Part shown: piece by piece, positions 42,174 through 50,324 of the stretch
How positions within the stretch are numbered: the first letter of the stretch is position 1
How the letters are laid out: each line of letters starts with the position of its first letter
Assembly: GCA_964420365.1 (NCBI GenBank)
Contig: CAYQTA010000089.1
Coordinates: forward strand, 1 to 59,022
Length of the DNA: 59,022 nt
Reading direction: 5' to 3'
Source: JAMOQA01 sp964420365
GTDB taxonomy: Bacteria > Acidobacteriota > Polarisedimenticolia > J045
Translations under genes and position numbers: made by a program
The notes under the pieces: model-generated
Seen by the model: only the letters and a program-made list of their open reading frames with translations
What the model was told of the DNA's origin: nothing
Database searches by the model: none

Positions 42174-43082
42174 CTGGAAGCGGTCGTCGTCATCGCCAAC
42201 CGGAACGCGGGCCCGCGCCGACGCGGCGGCGGGCCCGCCGCGTTCCTGGCCGCCGCCCGGGAGGCGGGTTGGACGGTTCGCGAGACCGGCTCGGCGGAGG
42301 AGGGCCGCCGGGCGGCCCGGGAGGCCGGCGAGGCCGGGGCGGCACTCGTCGTCGCCTGCGGGGGGGACGGGACCGTCCGCTCGGTCGTTGCCGGGCTGGT
42401 CGACCTGCCCGCGGAGAGTCGTCCCGCCCTCGGCCTGGCGCCGGCCGGGCGGGGGAACGACCTCGCCCGGGCCCTCGGGGTGGCGCGGGCCGGGGCCGCG
42501 CTCGTGCCGGCCCTCGCCGCCGGGACGGAGCGGGTCCTCGACGCGGGCGAGGCCGTCGTCGACGGGCGCCGCGAGGTGTTCGCGAACGCCCTCGGGATCG
42601 GCCTGGACGGGGCGATCGCGCGCCGGGCGCTCGCCCTGCCGTTTCCCGGGCTGCTTGCCTACGGCATCGCCGCCCTCGGGGCGATCCTCGCGGGGGAGGC
42701 CCCCTGGGCCGTCGAGGGAGTGCTGGACGGAGAGCCGTTCTCCGGGCGGGTGACCCTGGTCTCGGTGGGGAACAGCCCGAGCACGGGCGGCGGGTTCCGG
42801 CTGGTCCCGGACGCCGACCCCGGCGACGGTCTCCTCGATTGCTGTCTCGCGGAGGGGGCGGGGCGACTGACCGTGCTCTCGTTCCTGCCGCGGGTGCTGC
42901 GGGGGACCCACGGGGACGACCCTCGGGTGCGCCTCGCCCGGTTCCGGCGCCTCGTGCTGCGGGTCCCCGGCGGGATCCCGGTGCACGGGGACGGCGATCT
43001 CCTCGCCGGCTCCGCCCGGGAGCTGGCGGTGACGGTCCTGGCCGGGGCGCTCCGGTGCCGCGTTCCGGCGTCCCTTCCCTGA
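42174..43082 (+). CDS. Diacylglycerol/sphingosine kinase-family lipid kinase (apparent CTG start)
   Basis: A 302-residue lipid kinase. The reading frame shows the complete N-terminus of the family: EAVVVIANRNAG, then the ATP loop GGDGT (63-67) and APAGRGNDLARALG. No ATG, GTG or TTG lies in frame before GTG 42480, which would delete the ATP site. CTG 42174 has GAGGG seven bases upstream and sits 10 bases after the aminotransferase stop; in-frame TGA at 42144 bars longer starts. So translation probably begins at CTG. C-terminal GGGFRLVPDADPGDGLLD is typical. It phosphorylates a membrane lipid such as diacylglycerol; the exact lipid is unknown. Confidence 0.8.
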   Translation: MEAVVVIANRNAGPRRRGGGPAAFLAAAREAGWTVRETGSAEEGRRAAREAGEAGAALVVACGGDGTVRSVVAGLVDLPAESRPALGLAPAGRGNDLARALGVARAGAALVPALAAGTERVLDAGEAVVDGRREVFANALGIGLDGAIARRALALPFPGLLAYGIAALGAILAGEAPWAVEGVLDGEPFSGRVTLVSVGNSPSTGGGFRLVPDADPGDGLLDCCLAEGAGRLTVLSFLPRVLRGTHGDDPRVRLARFRRLVLRVPGGIPVHGDGDLLAGSARELAVTVLAGALRCRVPASLP

Positions 43083-43100
43083 CCGGCGTTTCGTTCCGGG

Positions 43101-43130
43101 TTGACAGGGGATGCCGGGGCACCGTATCTA
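43101..43130 (+). promoter_or_regulatory. Sigma70-type promoter of the ACP-aldolase-FAAL operon
   Basis: TTGACA (43101-43106) and TATCTA (43125-43130) with an 18-base spacer, 74 bases before the ACP start codon. It is among the best promoter-like sequences in the window. It lies after the lipid-kinase stop codon, separating the two operons. Confidence 0.7.
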
Positions 43131-43203
43131 GGGAGGCACGGGCTTCCGGGAGGCGCGGACCCCGGGAAGGGTTTCGTGTCGACTCGCGAGGGAGGGGCGT
43201 CGG

Positions 43204-43491
43204 GTGAACGAGCAGGGGACCAGGGACCGGCTCCTCGAGCTGGTCCGGAAGAACTCCCGCCTCGATCTCCGGGACGTGGCGGACGACCAGGTCCTGAACT
43301 TCGACCTGGGCTACGATTCCGCCGCCCTCCTGAACCTGATGCTCGACATCGAGGACGCCTTCGGCATCGAGATCCCCCCGGAGAAGGTCCCGGAGCTGGT
43401 GGGGATCACCTTCGGCCGGCTCGTCGAGAAGGTCTCGGGGGCGGTCGCGGGCACCGGTGACCTGGCCGGCGGCGGAGAAGACGACGAATGA
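43204..43491 (+). CDS. Acyl carrier protein
   Basis: A 95-residue carrier protein from GTG 43204. It has the four-helix ACP pattern with Ser39 in LGYDSAALLNLMLDIED, where the phosphopantetheine arm is attached, followed by FGIEIPPEKVPEL. An acidic tail (GGGEDDE) extends beyond the usual end. It differs from housekeeping AcpP in the YDSAALL motif (DSL is normal), so a dedicated role is likely. Stop overlaps the aldolase-family start (ATGA). The FAAL downstream is expected to load it. Confidence 0.88.
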   Translation: MNEQGTRDRLLELVRKNSRLDLRDVADDQVLNFDLGYDSAALLNLMLDIEDAFGIEIPPEKVPELVGITFGRLVEKVSGAVAGTGDLAGGGEDDE

Positions 43492-44597
43492 AGGCGGCGT
43501 ACGTGATCGATCCCCGGGCCGATCGGCTCGTCCCCCTGCTCCGGGAGATGGGTGATCTCCTTGCTGCCCGGGGGTTCGACGTCTCCCCCGTCGGCGAGCC
43601 CCCTCCCCGGGACGTCAAGCTGGTCCTCCACGCCACCGTGCCGGAGATCGACCGCGTGCTCTACGTCCGGCCGGATCCCTCGGTCTTCGTCGCCACCGTC
43701 GTGGAGAGCCCGGACGGCTCGCGCTGGGCCGACGTGGAGAGCCTCAAGCGGGACACCTACCGGGTCCTGGTCAAGACGATGTCCAACGTCGTCGTCCACA
43801 GGGTGGGCGGCGACGGAGAGTTCGGCGGGAAGGTCCACTTCATGACGCCGGAGCTCGGCTTCCGCACCCGGCCGGACGAGGGGCTGGCCCGCCGCATCGT
43901 CGACTACGTGGCGCCCCTCGCCGAGTCGAAGGTGGTCATCCGCAACCGCCTCGACGAGGACCTGCCGGAGGAGCTGTGGCAGGGGGACGAGATCGCGCGC
44001 TCCCTGATGGCCCACGGGCGGAAGCTCGCCGAGATGAACCTGCTGCCGCAGGTGTTCGACATCCGCTCGCTCCTCGACGAGCGGGACCTGCGGCTGGCAA
44101 TGAAGATCTTCGGCCTCAAGCAGCTTTCCTACGGCAACCTCTCGGCCCGGCGCGACGCCGGGACGTTCTGGATGACCGGTCGCGGCGTCGACAAGGGGAA
44201 CCTGCGGGAGATCGGGAGGGACGTCTTCCTGGTCAAGGGGTACGACCCGGAGACGGCGACCATCCTGCTCTCCGTCCCCCCGGGGACCGACCCGACGGCC
44301 CGGGTTTCCGTCGACGCGATCGAGCACTACAAGATCTACCGGGCGGTCCCGGAGGTCGGGGCGATCGTCCACGTCCATGCCTGGCTGCCCGGCGTGCCGG
44401 CCACGCTCCAGAGCTGGCCGTGCGGCACCGAGCAGCTCGCCGACGAGGTCCGCGACCTGGTCCTCGCGGCGCCGGACCCGTCCCGGGCGGTCATCGGGCT
44501 CCGGAACCACGGGCTCACGATCACGGGACGCAGCCTCGAGGAGATCTTCGAGCGGATCGAGGGGAAGCTGGTCCAGGAGATCCCTCCCCTCGAGTAG
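43488..44597 (+). CDS. Class II aldolase/adducin-family protein with N-terminal extension
   Basis: A 369-residue protein. The C-terminal 200 residues match class II aldolases: GNLSARR substrate loop, zinc ligands in IVHVHAWL (the His-x-His pair) and NHGLTITG. These enzymes cleave or form C-C bonds in sugar phosphates such as fuculose-phosphate. Residues 1 to about 160 are an unfamiliar extension with a DVKLVLHATVPE strand pattern, not seen in simple aldolases. Cytoplasmic. Overlaps the ACP gene and lies 13 bases before the FAAL gene. Its substrate could be a carrier-bound or lipid-linked hydroxy acid; this is a guess from context. Confidence 0.8.
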   Translation: MKAAYVIDPRADRLVPLLREMGDLLAARGFDVSPVGEPPPRDVKLVLHATVPEIDRVLYVRPDPSVFVATVVESPDGSRWADVESLKRDTYRVLVKTMSNVVVHRVGGDGEFGGKVHFMTPELGFRTRPDEGLARRIVDYVAPLAESKVVIRNRLDEDLPEELWQGDEIARSLMAHGRKLAEMNLLPQVFDIRSLLDERDLRLAMKIFGLKQLSYGNLSARRDAGTFWMTGRGVDKGNLREIGRDVFLVKGYDPETATILLSVPPGTDPTARVSVDAIEHYKIYRAVPEVGAIVHVHAWLPGVPATLQSWPCGTEQLADEVRDLVLAAPDPSRAVIGLRNHGLTITGRSLEEIFERIEGKLVQEIPPLE

Positions 44598-44610
44598 GAA
44601 GGAAGGACGC

Positions 44611-46350
44611 ATGCCGGGCATCCGCACCGTCGTGGACCTGGTCGACCGGATGGCGGAGGCGCCGCCGGACCACGTCCTCGTGCTGGTCGATGCCCGGGGT
44701 CGCCGCGCGCGCTTCCCGTGGGCGGAACTGCACCGGAAGGTCCGGCTCCACGCCGCCTGGCTCGCCGCCCAGGGGATTCGTCGCGGCGACCGCGTGATCT
44801 GCTGCCCGACGAACGACCCGGACGTGGTTGCCAGCTTCCTCGGGTTGCTCTACCTCGGGGCGATTCCCCTCTCCGTCAGCGGCGCCCAGCTCGGCCAGGC
44901 GCCGGGGAGCCAGCTTCCCTTCGTCGCCGACCTGGTCCGCCGCACCGGGGCGCGGGGGGTGTTCACGCAGGGCGAGCTGGTCTCGGGCAACGACGACCGG
45001 CAGCTCCTCCCGCCGGACGCCCTGGTCGACTTCGTTCCCTCGAGCCTCGACCTCGACGAGGAGCCGCCCCCGGTGGAGCGGGCGCTGCCCCGGGTCGACG
45101 AGCTGGCGTTCGTCCAGTTCTCGTCCGGGAGCACGTCCCGGCCGAAGGGCGTGAAGATCACCCACGAGAACGCGATCGACAACGTCCGCCTGCTGGTCGA
45201 GGTGGGCCGCCGCCATCCCGAGGAGACCGGCGCGAGCTGGCTGCCCCTCTACCACGACATGGGACTGCTCGCGACGTTCTTCTGCTCGCTCTGGCACTGC
45301 CCGCGCGAGATCGTGATCATGAACCCGATCCGCTTCCTGATGAAGCCGGTCTCCTGGCTCGAGGAGATCACGCGAATCGGGGGGCGCATCTCGATCTGCC
45401 CGAACTTCGCCCTCGACCTGTGCACCGACCGGATCGCCGAGGAGCAGCTGGTCGAGCGGGGCATCGACCTTTCCTCCCTCGAGATGCTCTTCGTCGGGGC
45501 GGAGCCGGTGCGGCCCTCGTCCCTGCGCAACTTCCAGGAGCGGTTCCGCCGCTACGGCCTCGGGGAGCGCGTGCTCTACCCGGTCTACGGGCTCGCCGAG
45601 GCGACCCTGGTCGTCACGGCGCCGGGGTACCGGGAGCCGATCGTCACCCGGGAGGTGGACGGCATCGAGGTTCCCGCCGTCGGCCGCCCCCTCGGGGACT
45701 TCCGGGTCCGGATCGTCCGGGAGGACGGCACGGACGCCGCTCCCGGCGAGATCGGGGAGATCTGGCTCAGGGGGACGTCGGTCACGGCCGGCTACCTCGA
45801 CGAGGAGGAGAACCGGCGGCTCTTCCACGACGGCTGGCTCAAGACCGGTGACCTGGGAACTCTCGACGAGGAGGGCCGGCTCTACGTCACCGGCCGTCTC
45901 AAGGACCTGATCATCATCAACGGCAAGAATTACTACGCCCACGACATCGTCGCCGAGCTCGAGCAGCTCCCGTTCGTCGAGAAGGGGAAGGTCCACGTCT
46001 TCTCCGTGGAGTGCGAGGGCCGCGAGCAGATGATCGTGCTCACGGTCCCGGTGAAGAAGCTGACCCCGGCCGTGCGGGCGAAGATCCGGCTGTTCCAGGA
46101 GTTCATGAAGCGGGGCGGACCGCGGGGCTGGCTGCGCAAGATGGACACCGACGACCTGGAGAAGTGGTTCGAGCGCCTGGTCTCCACCGATCGCACCGAG
46201 CTGATCAACGAGATCAAGCGGTACGTCCTTGCCCGCTTCGGTGTCCCGGTGCACGACGTCGTCTTCGTGCCGAAGATCCCGCGGACCACGTCGGGGAAGG
46301 TCAAGCGGGACGCCTGCGAGCAGATGTGGAAGGAGCGTCGCGAGGGGTGA
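44611..46350 (+). CDS. Fatty acyl-AMP ligase-like adenylating enzyme
   Basis: A 579-residue ANL-superfamily enzyme. The phosphate loop is FSSGSTSRPKG (starting near residue 170), followed by LPLYHDMGL (211), GLAEATL (about 327), TGDLG (about 412), KDLIIINGKNYYAHDI (about 429-445) and the catalytic Lys in TSGKVKRDA (about 562). The NGKNYYAHDI block resembles fatty acyl-AMP ligases (FAAL), which activate a fatty acid as AMP ester and pass it to ACP, not CoA. The neighbouring ACP fits that. ATG 44611 follows AAGGAAGGA. Converges directly with the SDR gene, stops 1 base apart. Confidence 0.88.
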   Translation: MPGIRTVVDLVDRMAEAPPDHVLVLVDARGRRARFPWAELHRKVRLHAAWLAAQGIRRGDRVICCPTNDPDVVASFLGLLYLGAIPLSVSGAQLGQAPGSQLPFVADLVRRTGARGVFTQGELVSGNDDRQLLPPDALVDFVPSSLDLDEEPPPVERALPRVDELAFVQFSSGSTSRPKGVKITHENAIDNVRLLVEVGRRHPEETGASWLPLYHDMGLLATFFCSLWHCPREIVIMNPIRFLMKPVSWLEEITRIGGRISICPNFALDLCTDRIAEEQLVERGIDLSSLEMLFVGAEPVRPSSLRNFQERFRRYGLGERVLYPVYGLAEATLVVTAPGYREPIVTREVDGIEVPAVGRPLGDFRVRIVREDGTDAAPGEIGEIWLRGTSVTAGYLDEEENRRLFHDGWLKTGDLGTLDEEGRLYVTGRLKDLIIINGKNYYAHDIVAELEQLPFVEKGKVHVFSVECEGREQMIVLTVPVKKLTPAVRAKIRLFQEFMKRGGPRGWLRKMDTDDLEKWFERLVSTDRTELINEIKRYVLARFGVPVHDVVFVPKIPRTTSGKVKRDACEQMWKERREG

Positions 46351-47151
46351 TCAGCGGGCCCGCCGGGCCACGTACGCTTCCATCCAGCGCGCCGCCGTCC
46401 GCGGGAACAGCCGCAACAGCAGGTCGAAGAGCGCGTCCGGCACGGTGACGAAGATGCGCGCACGCCCGCGCAGGATGCCGCGGGCGATCCGGCGGGCGAC
46501 CCGGTCGACCGGGTGAGCCGGGAAGACCCGGTAGACCGGCGGGAGGTCCTTGCCGGCGGAACGTCGCAACCCCTCGACCATCGGGGTCTCGACGATCGAC
46601 GGGTACGCGACCGAGACCGCGAGGCCGCTCCCGGCGAGGTCCGCCGCGAGGGCCCGGGCGTACCCGTCGAGGGCCGCCTTGGAGACCGCGTAGGGGGCGA
46701 TCCCGCGGAACGGGTGGAGCGCGGCCATCGACGCGACGAGAACGATCCTCCCCCCGCCGGGGCGGACCATCGCCGGGGCCAGGGCGTCGACGAGGCGCAT
46801 CGATCCGACGAGGTTGGTCTCCAGGGCCGCCCGGAGGGCTTCCGTCGCGAGGGGCAGGGCGTTCCCCGCCGGGAGGACTCCGTGGGCGAGGACGAGGATG
46901 CCGGGGGCGCCGGGCCCGCCGAGGATGGCCGCAGCCGCGTCCCGGACGGAGCCGGGATCGGTGACGTCGCAGGGGACCGGGTGCGGTTCGGCACCGCGGG
47001 CGCGGACCTCGGCCGCGGCGGCTGCCAGGCGCTCGGGGTTCCGGCCCAGCAGGACCACGTGCCTCCCGGGAGAGGCGAGCTCCGCGGCGAGGGCGCGCCC
47101 GATCCCGCTGGTCGCGCCGGAGACGGCGATCGTGCGGGAGGGCGGGGACAC
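46351..47151 (-). CDS. Short-chain dehydrogenase/reductase
   Basis: A 266-residue NAD(P)-dependent oxidoreductase. Cofactor motif SGATSGIG at 11-18, NAG-like VLAHGV, and the catalytic Ser141, Tyr154 and Lys158 (YAVSK). It has a C-terminal segment with basic and hydrophobic residues (ILRGRARIFVTVPDALFDLLLRLF broken by charges) as in membrane-associated lipid-acting SDRs. Start is GTG 47151. Substrate unknown, but a keto-lipid or carrier-linked ketone would suit its position beside the FAAL operon. It lies 4 bases downstream of lgt on the minus strand. Confidence 0.9.
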   Translation of the reverse strand: MSPPSRTIAVSGATSGIGRALAAELASPGRHVVLLGRNPERLAAAAAEVRARGAEPHPVPCDVTDPGSVRDAAAAILGGPGAPGILVLAHGVLPAGNALPLATEALRAALETNLVGSMRLVDALAPAMVRPGGGRIVLVASMAALHPFRGIAPYAVSKAALDGYARALAADLAGSGLAVSVAYPSIVETPMVEGLRRSAGKDLPPVYRVFPAHPVDRVARRIARGILRGRARIFVTVPDALFDLLLRLFPRTAARWMEAYVARRAR

Positions 47152-47155
47152 GACG

Positions 47156-47968
47156 TCAGCGGCGGGCGTCCGCCGCGGGACGGCCGTGGAGGAAGATCTT
47201 CCAGAGGAGCACCGCCGAGATCGCCATCATGCCGAGGGAGAACCACTGGCTGGTGCTGAAGACCGCGAACCGTCCCCGGGCGTCTCCCCGGAAGAACTCG
47301 ACGACGAACCGCTCGGTACCGTAGAGGCCCAGCCAGGCCGCCATGATGCTCCAGGGGGGTGCCTTGCGCCGCCACATCGCGAAGCAGATCACGGCGTTCA
47401 TCATCTCGAGGAGGAACTCGTAGATCGGCGTCGGGTGCAGCGGAACGTTGAGCGGCGTCCCGTTCAGCTTGTGGGCGAGGGGATCGGTGTACGTGATCGC
47501 CCAGGGCAACGAGCATCGGCCGCCGTAGCAGCATCCGCCGAGGAGGCAGCCGATGCGGCCGATGCCGTGGGCGACCGGGATCACCGTGAAGGCGGCGTTG
47601 GCGACGAGGCCCGGGTCGAGGGAGTACCTGCGGATGTACCAGTAGCAGAACAGGAACCCGGCGAGGGCTCCGCCCAGCCAGACCCCGCCCCCGAGGAGTA
47701 CGCCGAAGAAGGAACGCCGGCCCGAGATCACGTCGGGGAAGAAGACGACCAGGTTCGTCAGCTTGGCCCCGATGAAACCGGCGAGGATGGAGCCGAAGTA
47801 GATGTCGGTCCAGGGGGCGTCCGGGTTGATCTCCGTGCCCAGCCGCCGGATGTAGAGCCAGCCGACGACCAGGGCGAGGGCGAACATCACGCCGTAGCTG
47901 CCGATCATCAGGGGGATCGTGACGTTGCCGACGTGGATGTCGCCGAGGTGGATCAGCACGGGGTGCAC
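47156..47968 (-). CDS. lgt: Prolipoprotein diacylglyceryl transferase
   Basis: A 270-residue inner-membrane enzyme that attaches diacylglycerol to lipoprotein precursors, as needed by the lipoproteins at the start of the window. Seven membrane segments are predicted. The Lgt signature appears in the variant HGIGRIGCLLGGCCYG, seen outside Proteobacteria, and the C-terminal YGTERFVVEFFRGD supplies conserved Glu and Arg. Start is GTG 47968. It is followed after 4 bases by the SDR gene. Confidence 0.92.
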   Translation of the reverse strand: MHPVLIHLGDIHVGNVTIPLMIGSYGVMFALALVVGWLYIRRLGTEINPDAPWTDIYFGSILAGFIGAKLTNLVVFFPDVISGRRSFFGVLLGGGVWLGGALAGFLFCYWYIRRYSLDPGLVANAAFTVIPVAHGIGRIGCLLGGCCYGGRCSLPWAITYTDPLAHKLNGTPLNVPLHPTPIYEFLLEMMNAVICFAMWRRKAPPWSIMAAWLGLYGTERFVVEFFRGDARGRFAVFSTSQWFSLGMMAISAVLLWKIFLHGRPAADARR

Positions 47969-48044
47969 GGGATCGTCCTCCAGTCCGCCGCAATGTACGG
48001 GGCCGCGCCCCGGGGGGCAACCGGGGGGCCGGAGGGCGTCCCGC

Positions 48045-48815
48045 TCAGGAGACGAGCAGCCTGGCCGCGAGGACGACGGCGGCGAACCCCAGCAGCACCC
48101 GGAGGAACCGCTCGGAGCTGCGCAGAGCCGTCCGGGCCCCGATCCAGCCGCCGAGGGAGAGACCGATCGCGAGGACCAGGCCGGGGATCCAGCGGACCAT
48201 CCCCCCGAGGGCGAAGACGGGCAGGGCGACGCACTGGAGGGCGAGGACGATCGTCACCTTGAAGGCATGGGCCCGGACCAGGGGAAACCGCTCGAGCCCC
48301 GCGAGGGCGAACACGATGAAGAACCCGATTCCCGCCTGGATGAACCCGGCGTAGAACCCGAGGAGGGCGAAGGCCGCCAGGGTCCAGGGGCGAAACGGGC
48401 GCTCCCCCGCGGCGTCTCCGCCGCCGGGCCTTCGAGAAAGCAGCACGACGCCGGCGAGGACGACCATCGTCACCGCGATCACGCGCCGGAAAAGGGAGTC
48501 CGAGACGACGACACCCGCCCAGGCGCCGAGGACCGTGCCCGGCAGGGCGAGGAGGACGAGCGGCAGGGCGCGCCGGAGGCCCCGCACGCCCCCGTGACGG
48601 AACGTGGGAACGGCGACCAGGTTCTGGATCACGATCGCCACCCGGTTCGTCCCGTTGGCCACCGGGGAAGGAAGGCCGAGGAGGACCAGGAGGGGAAGGG
48701 TGAGGAGCGAGCCCCCACCCGCCGTCACGTTGAAGAAGCCCGCCACGACGCCGACGGCGAGGATCGCGAGGGCCCCGGCGATCCCGCCGGGCAGGAGGGC
48801 GGCGAGCTGGTCCAT
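48045..48815 (-). CDS. TauE/SafE-family membrane permease
   Basis: A 256-residue inner-membrane protein with about eight membrane segments. The family motif GFFNVTAGGGSLLTLPLLVLLG-type loop (residues about 26-46) and its repeat in the C-terminal half, GFYAGFIQAGIGFFIVF, mark TauE/SafE (DUF81). Relatives export sulfite, sulfonates or organosulfur acids. No sulfur gene other than cysEK lies in the window, so substrate is open. Monocistronic, with a small gap to lgt. Confidence 0.88.
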   Translation of the reverse strand: MDQLAALLPGGIAGALAILAVGVVAGFFNVTAGGGSLLTLPLLVLLGLPSPVANGTNRVAIVIQNLVAVPTFRHGGVRGLRRALPLVLLALPGTVLGAWAGVVVSDSLFRRVIAVTMVVLAGVVLLSRRPGGGDAAGERPFRPWTLAAFALLGFYAGFIQAGIGFFIVFALAGLERFPLVRAHAFKVTIVLALQCVALPVFALGGMVRWIPGLVLAIGLSLGGWIGARTALRSSERFLRVLLGFAAVVLAARLLVS

Positions 48816-48887
48816 GGGGAGAACTCTAAACCGGGTGGCGGGGAGCGCTCCATCGGCGTCTTATTCCGGCGAGCTGGAGCGAGACAG

Positions 48888-50252
48888 GTGCGATACGACG
48901 GGGTCCGGGAGGGGGAAGGGGAACGGCCGACGGTGTTCCTCGTCGAGGAGCACCCGGACCATGCCGTCGTGCTCTCCGAGATCCTCGAGGAACGGGGGTT
49001 CCGCGTGGAACTTCATCGCGCCCGGGATGTCATCGGGGCGCCGTTACCGGGCCCCGTTCTCCTGTCGACGGCCACCGACCCGGACGCCGCGGCCCGACTC
49101 CTCGCCCGCCTCCGGTCGCGCCCGTCCCGGCCCCCGGTGTTCGTCCTCGACGGACCGGGCCGCCGCTGGGACCCGGCGTCCGCCGCCGGGGGCGGCGTGG
49201 TGGCGGGCGTGCTCTCCAAGGAGACCGGCACCGCCTTCTGCGAGCGCCTCGGCAATCTTCTCGCTGCCTGGCGGGAACGGCCTCCCGGTACGGGGACCGA
49301 CGGGAGGCCGCGGCTGCCCCACGCGGACCCGTGCGCCGCGGCCGTCGTGCGGATCCGTCTCGCCCGCCTGGTGCGCCTCCTCGGTCGCCTGGCACCCCTT
49401 GCGCACCTGGGGGGACCGGCGGCCGCGCCCCTTGCCGAGGTCCTGGCGCGGGCGGACGACCTGGCCCGCCGGGCGGCCCGTGCCGCGGGGCGGCCGCCCC
49501 CCGGGGCGACCGCCGCCTTCCGGCCGGCCGACCTCGTGCTCGTGCGCCGGCGGGCGTGGGAGATCCTCGCGGGCGTCCCCGTGGGCGTCGCACCGGGACC
49601 GGTGCCGACCAGCGTGGCGGGGAACCCGGCCCGGATCGCCCGGCTGCTCGACGGGCTGGTCCTGGGTGCCGCCCTCGTGGCGCGGGAGCGGGCGGGAGCC
49701 GTGCAGGTCTCGCTCCAGCCACCGGGGCCGGACGAGACCTCCCGGGGGGTCGCCGTGCGGATCGCGCCCGGGGAGGGGATCGAGGCCGGAAGTACCTGCG
49801 GGGAACTGGCCGAGGAGCTCGGCCTCCCGTTCGTCGTCGAGGCGGGAACCGCGATCGTGACGCTTCCCGGCGCCCGGTCTTCCGATGCGGGAGCGGCCGC
49901 GGCACCGCGCACCGTCCTGGTCGCCTCTCCCCCCGGCGGTCCGGGGGACCAGGTCGCGGCGTTCGCCCGGGAACGGGGGGGGCGGGTCACCCGGGCCATG
50001 TCGGCGGCGGAGGTGCGCGACCTCTTGTCCGCCGGGTGCCTGTTCGACGTCGCGTTCCTCGGTCTGCCGGGAGAGGCGATCCTCGAGGAGCTTGCCGCGG
50101 CATCGCCGCGGACGGTGACGATCGGCCTGGGCGAGGCGTCCGCGGACGATGTCGCGGCGCTGCTCGAGGGGGACGGGCTCGGCTGGCTGGCGGCGCCGCC
50201 GAGTTCCGAGGACCTCGCGTCGGCGTGGCGGCTCGCGGCGGCGCTTGCCTGA
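48888..50252 (+). CDS. Degenerate hybrid histidine kinase-like protein
   Basis: A 454-residue protein from GTG 48888 (GGAG eight bases upstream). N-terminal residues 16-125 have a receiver-like fold (TVFLVEEHPDHAVVLSEIL), and the last 120 residues (TVLVASPPGGPGDQV ... AFLGLPGE) form another. The acidic triad and phospho-Asp are missing in both; only a Lys-like LSKETG remains in the first. The middle resembles HisKA plus HATPase (FRPADLV, NPARIARLLDGLVLGAAL) but lacks the phospho-His, N-box Asn and glycine boxes. It may be a non-catalytic scaffold or simply a highly diverged family. No adjacent partner. Confidence 0.6.
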   Translation: MRYDGVREGEGERPTVFLVEEHPDHAVVLSEILEERGFRVELHRARDVIGAPLPGPVLLSTATDPDAAARLLARLRSRPSRPPVFVLDGPGRRWDPASAAGGGVVAGVLSKETGTAFCERLGNLLAAWRERPPGTGTDGRPRLPHADPCAAAVVRIRLARLVRLLGRLAPLAHLGGPAAAPLAEVLARADDLARRAARAAGRPPPGATAAFRPADLVLVRRRAWEILAGVPVGVAPGPVPTSVAGNPARIARLLDGLVLGAALVARERAGAVQVSLQPPGPDETSRGVAVRIAPGEGIEAGSTCGELAEELGLPFVVEAGTAIVTLPGARSSDAGAAAAPRTVLVASPPGGPGDQVAAFARERGGRVTRAMSAAEVRDLLSAGCLFDVAFLGLPGEAILEELAAASPRTVTIGLGEASADDVAALLEGDGLGWLAAPPSSEDLASAWRLAAALA

Positions 50253-50280
50253 ACCGGCGCGACGGGCATGCGCGGCGGCA

Positions 50281-50302
50281 ACCGCGCGGCGCGTCGCGCC
50301 GC
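50281..50302. terminator. GC hairpin between convergent genes
   Basis: GCGGCGC (50286-50292), GTC loop, GCGCCGC (50296-50302): a 7-bp perfect stem in the 72-bp gap between the degenerate kinase gene and the cyclophilin-like gene, whose stop codons face each other. There is no T-tract, so its role as terminator is a guess. Confidence 0.4.
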
Positions 50303-50324
50303 CCGGGTCGCCTTCCGGCGCCCC

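Noticed and set aside
42480..43082. 200-residue lipid kinase from GTG 42480
   Set aside because: This start would leave out the GGDGT ATP loop and the N-terminal strand that are encoded in the same frame upstream.
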